Source: Acanthopleura granulata
Lineage: Eukaryota > Mollusca > Polyplacophora > Chitonida > Chitonidae
Direction: 5' to 3'
Assembly (NCBI GenBank): GCA_016165875.1
Contig: JABBOT010000004.1
Coordinates: 9,152,889 to 9,216,888 of the forward strand
Length of the DNA stretch: 64,000 nucleotides
In this document: positions 1-10,005 of the stretch, one piece after another
Position numbering within the stretch: the stretch's first letter is position 1
Layout of the letters: each line of letters starts with the position of its first letter
Notes under the pieces: generated by a model
What the model was told of the DNA's origin: nothing
Databases searched by the model: none
What the model saw: the letters and a program-made list of their open reading frames with translations, nothing else
Program-made: the position numbers and the translations under genes

Positions 1-15
1 GTTTGCATTTCACGT

Positions 16-302
16 ATATAGTTAGCGCTTTTAAAAACGCACGGGTAAAGCATGCAGTGTATTTAGAGCAAAAGAGACACCCAAATAGTCTGTTGCTTTT
101 CCAAGCCAGATAATGAGTAAATGAAATGTTTATTAATTTGCCAAGTTTTATGTAATACTTCAAAGATGCATTTTCTACAAAAACTTCCTTATTTACTCAT
201 TGTCTCACCGTAAAAACAAACGCAACAGTTTATTTGGGTGTCTCTTTTGTACTAAGCAAACTACATGTTCTACGTGTGCGTTTTTAATGAAACTAACTAT
301 AT
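16..302. mobile_element. Foldback (hairpin) element, MITE-like
   Basis: Two arms of about 80 bp are inverted copies of each other: 16-97 and 221-302. Shared blocks are atatagttag (16-25 against 293-302), a stretch around aaaaacgcac, and aaaagagacacccaaata (about 70-87). The pairing continues inward with ataatgagtaaat (about 110-122) against atttactcat (190-199), so nearly the whole element is a long hairpin. No transposase is present. This is typical of a non-autonomous foldback or MITE. The left edge is close to the window start and no target-site duplication was identified. Confidence 0.7.
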
Positions 303-1677
303 GTTCTGTCTCGCACAATTTATATCTTGCATAGATCAAGTTATTCTTCGCAAAGGTCACATATCCAGCAGAACATTTTTTAAGGCAAGAGGCCGGCATT
401 ATTAATCAACTGGTAATATTCACTATAGATTTCATTCACATAACATTCGTGAGCACATCGCTTTTGATCTGTATTATAGATGGTTACATTACATCAGTAT
501 CTCCGCTTTCCTCCATCCATAAACTTAACCGCCATCACCAGGGTGGAAATTTTTTTAGAGAATCATTGAACACTAATGAATCAAAACATTATTCCGATTG
601 TAATCACAAAAATAATGTAAAATTTTCATGTTTCTTATAACAGTATTAAATGCCACGTACCAGACATTTCACGCCAATATGGCTTCATAACTTGCGTAAG
701 ATGTCAGGAAATTCGATACAGATATAATCACTAGAAATGTGTCTGATGTTTGTTCATTTTCGAATATTTTCAACTCATTGCGTGTGAGTATTTTCGCTCA
801 TGTTCACGTATATATATCAGAATAAACACAATGACACATAGCATATTTCACCTAGTCTCAACATACATATTGTTATAAGAGGAAATATTAGGCATTACGT
901 TATGTCTGGATAGACTACACATGGCTAGTTTCAGATTTGCGCCTTTTCATAGGTAAACACCATAGTCACTCTTGGCTATTTCTTTGATATTTCAAGCACT
1001 TAGTTTATTTTCTTTCAGAGATATATAGAAATCTGGATTGTTGGCAAAAAGCAATTTAGAGTTTTACTCTAGAGAATTAAACTTGGTGTTATCATGTTGT
1101 AACAGGTGAAGTTCAACTGCTTGTGCCATAGAATGTATTTAAGCTAATCATTTCACACAGTTTTGTAAATTCTGCTCATCTTATCACCATATACACTGGT
1201 AGCCAAGACAGTTTGGAGGTGGATATTTGAGAGAAGAATTTCTAAACGAGACTGCTGCTATTGCCAAAAAATGTCGATAATTATGTACTGCATTATTTTT
1301 TATTATAAAACTCCAAACGGTTACCACAGCTTAAAGGTCGCTTTATTATATTATTGTCATGAGTAAGACTAAGTTAAGTTTAGCAGCGGTCGTAACAAAA
1401 TTCCAAAGGCGACCGCTGTTATTCAGGTGAAAGCAAATCAAGACCTAGCTTGTCGTTATTTTTCTCGGTTTCATTCCTTGACCTTGATCCACACAGTAGG
1501 CAAATGTATGTTAACCAAAGTTTGAAAATTCATTTCATCCACATTGTCTCATACTGTAGTGTACTTTTATTTAGTCCAACAAATAGTTCACAGGATAAAC
1601 ATATTTGGGCTGATTCAAGTGGAAGTTGTGCGCGACTAATCATTTGCTCTAATTGACAATTTGCTTTCTTCCACAGG

Positions 1678-1860
1678 TGAATAACGCAGAACACGTTACC
1701 GAACCTCTGACAAATCCTCCAAATTTGCCTGGATTATGCAGGAGATTTCAAATGGCGTGCGAAGAAAATGGATTAACAAGCGGAATACAGCTTGCACCTC
1801 TGATCCTGTCAATAAATAGTCTCACATTGCACAGTGTGCTCTGCTATGGGTTAGCTAGCC
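1678..1860 (+). other. Possible orphan coding exon, unknown product
   Basis: An open frame of about 61 codons starts directly after a strong splice-acceptor-like tract (ttgctttcttccacag, ending at 1677) and could end at a cag|gtgtac donor after 1860. The same frame runs on to a stop at 1875. The peptide contains PPNLPGLCRRFQMACEENG. I do not recognise a family, and no neighbouring exon joins it with certainty. It may be part of a gene extending left of the window, a pseudogene or chance. Confidence 0.2.
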
Positions 1861-3661
1861 AGGTGTACCGTACTTAAGCGCACATGGAAACGATCTCTCA
1901 TCGGTGTATTTATTGATTAGGCCTATTAGCCTTTTCGGGTACAGAATCATTTTTCAGACGGGTTTTCTCCCACCAAATTAGCAGGCTGTTACATGCACGA
2001 ATTAAATATTCCATTTGACACAGGATAAAGCTCTTAAAACCAAATCTATAGCTACTTTTTACAGTTTAGCGAAAATAAGTTTAACAGCAAGTTTATTGTA
2101 TAGTTTCTGCCTATGCTTTTGTTGTAATTTCTCTTGAGGGTCATTAAAATATATCCGGTAGCCGCTCATGCATGACTACTTCGTTTTGAAGATCTCAAAA
2201 ATAGTGCCAATATGAGAACCACGAAGAAAGTATTTAGCATGCGAGAGAGATGAAGAGATTCATGGAGAGACTCATCTTGTGCGTATACATGTTTCCAGTA
2301 TCACAGTATAGATGACAGCGCAGGTGAGAGAAGTTTTTAGTCCTATCTTCCTTGGATATGACCAAATGCTGCTGTTCAGAGGTGATTCAGACCGACACCA
2401 TTACACCACGCTTCAGAGCAATTGGACTGATGCCAAGTGTATTGGTGTCTGGCCAGCTTACACCAAAAACAACATTCCTTATACAGATCCGGAATTGCAT
2501 CTGTACACAGCAGCACGCTTTACTTCGCAGACGTCTAGTTTGTGCATGTTGTAGTATTTAAACCAATACGGTAGCCAACATCGACACTTGAAATGCTACC
2601 TGCATTCAGACAGTCACTTGAGTGGGTGAAAAAGAAAAACTGCACATAACTGGATTATCCATTATAATTCCCAGCATAATGAAAAAAGGGAGATGGTTGT
2701 ACATCAGACCACCAGGAAGCTATAGGTTACCTTTGCTGTGTTATGTCAGGCCAGATATTTAATGTTTGCAGAAGACAGGTAAATGCATGCCTCGTTGTTA
2801 ATATCATATTAGCTCTGAGAGCTGTTGTCCATGTTCCCAGATGAGCTTACGCATTTACCTGAAAGCTAAGCTGGGAAGAATGAAACGGGTCCCTTATCTA
2901 ATATTACATGTACAATACTTATAGCGGGTAGTCAGTTTACAGTTCACGTATCTGTCCACGTATTTCTCAGTTATGTCTTGTACCTTACGTGTAACCAGTG
3001 GCTCTTTGCTTCGAATAGATCATAGGTTATTTATATATTTGCTCTTTCAGATCGAGGTAATGATCATTGTGTAAAGCTGCTCTGAATGCTATAATCTGTT
3101 GTAGAGAACCATGTGATAGTACACTGCGTGGTTCCACGGCTGGTTGCTTTAAGTTTAACGATATATTGGCACGGAATCTGTAATAATGTCAGAATATGTA
3201 GATAATGCCTCTGTAAACTGAAAATGAAACCGACCATGAAATAATACAATGTGTAATTGACTGGTCCAGATCAGGAGTGTCAGTTTTATTCTCTTGCTGC
3301 TTTCATTCTTCGCTCAACTGTTATTCTGAGAGCTTCGGTGGAGCATGGAGACTGATGCTTGGTACCGAGAACTTTGTGGAAAATCACAAGACCTGGCTCC
3401 AGCAGGCGGACAGCATCACACAGCATTTTGTTTGCAAATTGATTACAATGCCATGTGTAATGCTGTTCCGACTGACTCTGGGCAAAGATCGACAGATCCC
3501 CATCTGGAAACTGTTTGGTGTGGATTACAAACAGAAGACAGCTCCAAAAGAGCGTTTTTTTGCGAAACATGTATTTAAATGTATTAATTAATGGTTGTAT
3601 AGCACGGAATAACTGTGTGTTGTAGCATGTATCTCCTAAGGTTGGTTACTCTTTCACAAAT

Positions 3662-3663
<2 letters not shown>

Positions 3664-3696
<33 letters not shown>
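3664..3696. repeat. (TA)n microsatellite
   Basis: An uninterrupted run of about 16 TA dinucleotides. Confidence 0.95.
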
Positions 3697-3698
<2 letters not shown>

Positions 3699-4282
3699 GA
3701 TCTGTTTTCCTCTATTTATGAGACATACTGTGAACAGCAGTCTTAAATACAAAAGGCCACAGCATGCATAGAGAGTAAAACTAGAGAGTTGGCAAAACCC
3801 GTGAAATCTGGATCTTGTCAATTTACCTAAGTTAGGATTGTATAGTTCTGTTCGTTTAAACTTATACACCCCCTACACGACGATTGTACATAAGAAGGTA
3901 AATAAAAAATAACTTTAAAAATGCGGTTTCAGGAAAATTTTGGATTGACTGGATGTTGTAGTCAGTTTTCTCTGTTCATTGTTTAAGTCACAACCTACGT
4001 TACACGTTAGGCTTCAGGGCTGAAGTATCGGCTTGATAGTTTTTTGTTCTTCGTTTTCTTTATGTGGACTTCTTTATTGCAACAAACATGTTGCTGGATG
4101 GGTTGCTCTTGAAATAAAGTTACAATCTTTTAAATAACATAACTTGTTTATTTCTTTCTGCTGAAAACTGCCGCTTTCCTTGAAAAGGATTTCAGATTTG
4201 ATTGTAGGGCCTACTTTTGAAATTCATGTATATATACCAATCTGGTAGAAGCTTCCCCTATTAATCAGTTATTTTTCTTCAG

Positions 4283-4422
4283 GTTGGAACTTTGCTATTG
4301 CATCACATGCCAAATCAAGACATGATGTGTCGTTGGAATATTGGGATGGTTTTATTTTCGGTATTGCGCCGACTGTCGTGTTCAAACGCGAGTATGTCTG
4401 CAGCACAATTCCATGCGAATAG
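4283..4422 (+). other. Possible terminal coding exon, unknown product
   Basis: After an acceptor-like tract (atttttcttcag, ending 4282), a 45-codon frame from 4285 to a TAG at 4420-4422 reads as protein-like sequence (for example SLEYWDGFIFGIAPTVVF). It would be entered in phase 1, with the first two bases completing a codon. The family is not recognised. The stop could mark the end of an upstream gene transcribed rightward. The frame stays fairly open beyond the stop, so this may only reflect local base composition. Confidence 0.2.
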
Positions 4423-4860
4423 ATTTTAAGCGTGCCAGGACAAATATCCTCAGTTATCATTACACATTCCGATTGGAGGCCACATCTGAACCTTGTCAGA
4501 AGAATTCTTTTACACAGGCGGTGCAAATTGCCGTTTATCTGGTTCGTTAGGCAGACAATTGGGGCACCGTTAAATAATTGCGGCTGTTGTCCCTAAATTG
4601 CAGTCCAAGAAAGGCAATCCGAGCTTCTTGGGAGGTGCATTGTAACTCTATATTGTTCGTGCATTCAAATGCCCACGGCTTCAGTGGCATTAAACCTTTT
4701 CACGGCCATGAGCTTATTTCTAAAATGTATCAACAATTATGTATGCGTAACACCATATGTCGTAATAATTTGAATATCCATGTATCCTTACATTCGGTCG
4801 TTTAAAGGCAAAGGTCACAGCGGTCTTCCTTACCTGTCTGTTTCCCAAAGCAACGCTACG

Positions 4861-5070
4861 TCAAGCACATTCTCCATGTCGACGTATCTCATGCATATTT
4901 CTTGTCATAGGAGTTACTCCAGGCGCAAGTTGCGACTGCTTTGGTGTGAACCGTGGGGGAACCAGCGCACCTGACCAGGTATAGGGACAACCTTCCAGAC
5001 TTAAAAAGTCGAATCGATGTGAACTAGGTTTGACCACGCTACCACACTGACCAAGGGCGAGGGTATATAA
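4861..5070 (-). mobile_element. Possible tRNA-derived SINE head
   Basis: On the minus strand, starting near 5065, tggtcagtgtggtagcg resembles a Pol III A box. About 45 bp further, gattcgac resembles a weak B box. A downstream body contains ctggttcccccacgg. The spacing fits a tRNA-derived promoter. The match is imperfect and no poly-A or target-site duplication was found, so this is tentative. Confidence 0.3.
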
Positions 5071-6184
5071 GCGACAATCAATCTTAGACACTGGCGAGAT
5101 TCACAAAAGGGTCCAAATCACAGCGAAAAGCGTCATTTCCTGCTGTGACGCCGCGCTGTTTGTGTACTACCTATGTGTTTTATGAACAAGCATACACCGA
5201 AATATGTGACATACTCCGAGAACAAAAGTTTAGGTCATTTTGTTAAAGGCGGGTAGGAGTCTTAAGAGTTTCCCCATTAAATCATTTGACTAGCGAAGAA
5301 TATTGTAAGTTATCGTTTTGTGAGACGCACGTGTATGTCACACAGTAGCCGTTTTCTGTATGCGCAGGACAGTGGATCACACCCAAATAAATAATGACAA
5401 AAGTGGAGAATAGATAGTATATATGCAATAATTGTTTCAATGTTATACTACATAAATATCGCATACCGGAGAATCCAAATTCCACATTCTCCATATCTGC
5501 ATTTAAAGAAGGGGGGGGGGGCTTGGGTTGCAAGATAATTAGGTTATAGCTACAGTTACACGAGATCACACAGTTACAGCACTGTGAAACTGGACCACCC
5601 ATTCCCACTACAGTGACACAAGATCGCCCAGTTTTAGTGCAATGTCACTGGATCACCCAGTCCTAGTACATATAGTGACATAGGAACACCCAGGCCTGGT
5701 ATAGGAAAACCAGATCACCTAGTCACACTACACGGACACAAGATCACCAAATCACAGTATACTGACAATGGATCACACAACCAGTAGACGTACAGTGACA
5801 CAGGATCACCAAATCCTAGTTTAGTGGCATAGGAGCACCTAGTCTCCGTATGTATGCGAACACATAACCTCTCAGTCATGGTATAGCAACACAAGATCAC
5901 CCAGTCCGAGTATGTATTCAAGCACATGATCTCTTCGTTACATTACAGTGACACAGGACCACCCAGTTACAATACAGTGATACAGATTACCCAGTCTGTA
6001 CCCAATATAGTGACACAAATCACTTCGACACAGTAAAGTTACACTATATCACACCCACACCCACGCCCACACGGAAGATGACCTAGTCCCTGTTTAATGA
6101 CATAGGATCATCAAATCAGAGTATAATGACATTAGGTAGCCTATCCTCAGTGTAGCGGCATAGGATCCCTCAATACCGGTATAT

Positions 6185-6595
6185 ATTTAATGTGCCATTG
6201 TGGTCAGAATACAAACTGAAATATTACAATGATATGAAAGAAATCCTACAGAGTAAGCCTAAAACCATGATTCAAAAGGATTTTGATGAATAACACTGCT
6301 TAACTCATATAACTGAAGATTCATTGAAAAACAAACTCTTCAGCTGTGTCCATAAAATTTTCCTGATGTGACATCAAATCAGGCAGATGTGTCGTTGAGT
6401 AAGGCATTTATGTTGGGATGATGTCAAGAACGTTTGAAAGGACAGTGTCATATGTGTTAACACGTCAGCCATTGATGACGTCATGTTCGTGGTTGACGTC
6501 ACACCACAATTTAGGACAGCAATTCAGACTATCCCAGTCTTTATCAATTCATCTTGCTTTTAAGACACAGATGTTTTGACACCAAAGTAGCTCTT
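6185..6595. other. Non-repetitive island inside the minisatellite
   Basis: The 29-bp periodicity stops around 6185 and resumes around 6600. The island holds two full palindromic CRE-type sites, TGACGTCA at 6476-6483 and 6494-6501, only 18 bp apart. No open reading frame of note was seen. Confidence 0.55.
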
Positions 6596-8049
6596 TAAAC
6601 ACATGATTTCTCAGTCACAGTATAGTGATACATGATAACCAAAACACAGTATAGTGATAGAGAGTCACTCGGTTACTCCTTAGTAACACATGATCACCTA
6701 GACACAATATAGCGGCACTGGTTCACTCAGACACAGTATAGTGATACAAGATCACCCGGTTATGGCAAAGCTACATCATGACCACTCAGACACAGTATGA
6801 TGACACTGGATCACCCAGACACAGTATAGTGATGCAGGATCACCAGGTTATGGTTTAGTTATGCATCACCACCTGGGCACAAAATAGTGACACTGGATCA
6901 CCCAGGCACAGTACATTGACACTGGATCACCCAGTTCTGGTATAGTGACAATACTCACACATGAAAACCCAGTCATAATATAGGGACATAGGATCAACCA
7001 AACACAGTACATGGACACCAGAACAACAGGTTTCAACACAGTGAAACTGGATAACTCCAATATTGTGACAGAGAGAAGCCAATTACAATACATTGTCACT
7101 CGAACACTCAATCAATGTATAGTGCACCAGATCACACAGTCATGGTACAGTGATATAAGATCACCCAGTCACTGCACAGTAACACTGGATGACACCTTCT
7201 GCAGTGTAGTGACACTGGGCCACCCAGTCACAGAACCACATCACCCAGTCACAGTACAGTGACACAGGATCACCCAGTTATGATATAGTGACAGAGGATC
7301 AACCTCTCCTAGTCATTGGCATAGGGTCACCCAATCCTAGTATGGGGACACCAGAGAACCAAGTCACAGTATAGGGATACAAAATCAACAAGTTACAGTA
7401 CAGTGACATAGTATAGTATAAGGATAAGAAACCAGTAGACATATAGTGACTCTGGCTCATCTCGTCCAATATACTGACACAGCATTACCCCAAGTATAAC
7501 AAAACAAGGTCACTCAGTCCCATTATGTGGATACAACATCTCCAGTTCACAGGATAGTGAGAGTGGATAAAAAATCATAGCACCTAACCCAGTAAATATT
7601 CAGACCCATGATCTCGCAGTCACAGTACAGCAACACTAGATCACTTAATCCCAGTATAGTGACATAGGATCACTCAGTCCCAGCATAGTGACACAGCATC
7701 ACCCAGTTACAGTATAATGACACTCGATTACCCAGTGCCAATATATTTACACAGCTCACCCAGTTACAGTATAGGCCTAGTGACACAGGATCGTCCAGTC
7801 CCAATATATTTACACAGCTTACCCAGTTACAGTATGGGCCTTGTAACACATGATCATCCGGACACAACACTGTGACACTAGATCACCCTGGCCATGTATA
7901 GTGACCTACAGGGGACCACCTACAATAAATATATTGACAGAGAATCACCCTGTTACGGCATACTGGCACTGAATCAGCAAGTCCTATGGCCTATGGACAC
8001 AGGATCACCTAAACCAATATACTGACAGATGATCACATAGTTACAATCT

Positions 8050-8253
8050 ATTTATTTATTTATTTATCTATTTATTTGACTTACATGAAGGCATTATGAT
8101 GGGAGGAAACCGGGCAGAGCCCAGGGGAAACCCACGACCATCTGTAGGTTGCTGGCGGACTTTCCCATGTAAGGGCAGAGAGAAAGCATGAATTGGACTT
8201 GAACTCACAGTAACCACATTGGTGAGAGGCATGGGGTCATAATGCCGCGGTAA
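8050..8253 (-). mobile_element. tRNA-derived SINE, internally deleted copy
   Basis: Read on the minus strand, it starts at about 8253 with part of the tRNA-like head (ctcaccaatgtggttactg), continues through the conserved body (gtgggtttcccctgggctct, then ggtttcctcccatcataatg) and ends in an AAATA-type tail, seen here as atttatttattt at 8050-8076. The usual segment between the body and the tail is missing. It is inserted within the 29-bp minisatellite. Confidence 0.85.
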
Positions 8254-8465
8254 GTCCCAGTATACTGACACCCAGCCACAATTTACAGAACAGGATCACC
8301 CCCCACAGTATAGTGACAAAGGATCAACTATTCACAGTATGGTAACACCCTGCCACAATATATGGACACAGGATCCCCCAGTCACAGCATAGTGACACAG
8401 CATCACTGAGTCACATTATACTGACACTTGACCCAGTCACATTTTAGACACAGGGCTGCACTGTC

Positions 8466-8525
8466 ATTGATATGGTGGGAGGATACTGGGCAGAAGCCGA
8501 GGGAAAGCTGCAGCCATCCGCAACT
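8466..8525 (-). mobile_element. SINE body fragment
   Basis: The piece tggtgggaggatactgggca followed by gaagccgagggaaa and catccgcaact corresponds to the central body of the same SINE as at 8050-8253. It is in the same orientation and lacks head and tail. Confidence 0.7.
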
Positions 8526-8939
8526 ATAGGGACATAGGATCAACCAAACACAGCATAGGGATACCAGCTCAACCAGTTACAGTATTTAGTGACAAAGAAT
8601 CACCCAGGCAAGGTATAGTTACACCAGTCCATCCAGTGACAGTAGGCCTATAGTGACCCTAAGTCACAGCATTGTGACACCTAATTACAGTGTCGCTACA
8701 TGCATCAGTCAATAAATAGTACCAAAGAATTCTCCAGTCATAGTTGCTGACACCTGATGACCCTTTATGATATACATAGTGATGCAGGATCACAAAGGGC
8801 GGTGACACCCAGCCACAGCATAGTGACACAGGATCACTGCGGCACAGCATATACTGACCCCTAGTCACAATATATGGAACAGCTTCCCCCTGTCACAGTA
8901 CAGTGACACAGGATCATCCAGTATTTTGGAAGCAGGATT

Positions 8940-9025
8940 GCACAGTCATCATGGTGGGAGGAAACTGGGCAGATCCTGGGAGAAACACATGACCATCAGC
9001 AACTTTCTTGAAGGCCTTGCCTCAT
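8940..9025 (-). mobile_element. SINE body fragment
   Basis: The stretch atggtgggaggaaactgggc, then gggagaaacacatgaccatc and agcaactttc, matches the central body of the local SINE family on the minus strand. It closes the right end of the minisatellite array. Confidence 0.7.
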
Positions 9026-10005
9026 TTAAAACAATTATGGTTGAGCTTTCAGTTCATTTACTAAGTTATTTCCTGAATAAGACTAGCTGTGCACATTAGT
9101 TGCTTATTTCAGTTGCAAACTCTAACTTAGTTGATAACCTGTGAATATTCAACAGTCTGAAATGAGATAAAAATATATACGACTAAATTGCCCGGGGCGG
9201 GGACTGGTTCAGCATTTACGGGGGGGGGGGGTGTCCAGGGAAGGAATTGTCCTAGGGGGAGTGTGCAAGGGGGGTGGGAAGGAGGCGTCCTACATTTGGG
9301 TGTACCATTGTAATCTTTGAAACCCGGGCTGTAGGCTAGCCCTTGCCGTTTCGCGGGTATGGGTCTTGTCCGTTAGAGTTACTGCCCTTGTGGCTTTTCT
9401 TGTTTAAAAAGGTAAATCGAGTCAGTGAGCCACAACAAATCCCACAATCCCTATCGTAACAAACTTCCGGATATTAATTCTCATGGGTGAAAATGTTGAC
9501 AGCCAAAAATCCGATCTGATATGAAGACATAGTGCTGACAAGCGTGTGGTTAACCACAAAAGTCGGTAATTACTATCTTAGTTTACAGAAAACACGCGTC
9601 TCGTAGTGTGGGACGCACGGGTGCCTTTTTTGAAGTAAGGGTGAATTTGGCGTCGGTTGTTGTCAAGCACTCTTGTAACAAAACTACAACAACAACATCC
9701 AGGACTCGTTCAAAGATTTAAGGGGAATCCGGTCGACACACGATGAATTTTGTTTTTAAGCTTCAGTCGATAGGTGGGTGAATGTTTGAAGATCACATTT
9801 CCTGTAGAATATCGAAAGACTTCAATAACTTTCCACCTTTTTGTTTTTCTTTATCTTGCACAAACAGAACTGAGGTGAAAACATGTCTAAAAAGGCTTCG
9901 TGTGTTCTGGTGATGGATATACCACATAAAGCTCATGGACGCTGACAGATGATGATCAAAATGATCAAATTTGATTACACTTAGGCTCTGTTGTTTAGAC
10001 AAATC
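9026..10005 (+). promoter_or_regulatory. 5' flank of the NEK4-type kinase gene
   Basis: No open gene was seen. Two features stand out: a G-rich block at about 9193-9290 with G runs of 10, 5 and 6, and a GC-richer stretch at 9320-9420. An in-frame TAG at 9982-9984 stands eight codons ahead of the kinase ATG, so the coding sequence cannot extend upstream in this exon. No TATA box or transcription start can be fixed from sequence alone. The promoter role is inferred from position. Confidence 0.4.

Larger units (their letters stand above)
303..5570. other. Region without a recognised gene
   Basis: No protein family was recognised. Four stretches look mildly coding by codon pattern (1678-1860, 2327-2551, 3297-3591, 4283-4422) and are listed separately or in the findings. 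An AATAAA at about 4112 could be a polyadenylation signal. A (TA)n microsatellite sits at 3664-3696 and a G tract at about 5511-5521. The rest is AT-rich DNA in which nothing specific is seen. Confidence 0.5.
5580..8935. repeat. Minisatellite array, unit about 29 bp
   Basis: Degenerate tandem copies of agtgacac-ggatcacccag-(t)cacagtat run through most of this stretch. Adjacent units at 6886-6943 are each exactly 29 bp. Copies vary in the middle triplets, and some are lengthened or broken. The array is interrupted by a non-repeat island (about 6185-6595), a SINE (8050-8253) and two SINE core fragments (about 8466-8525 and 8940-9025). The unit carries a GATC site and no coding potential; translations across it are repeats of one peptide pattern caused by the periodicity. 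Confidence 0.93.

Noticed and set aside
5715..8868. Several open frames of 60-80 codons on both strands in the minisatellite
   Set aside because: They repeat one Val/Tyr/Cys-rich peptide pattern caused by the 29-bp period and have no splice or start context.
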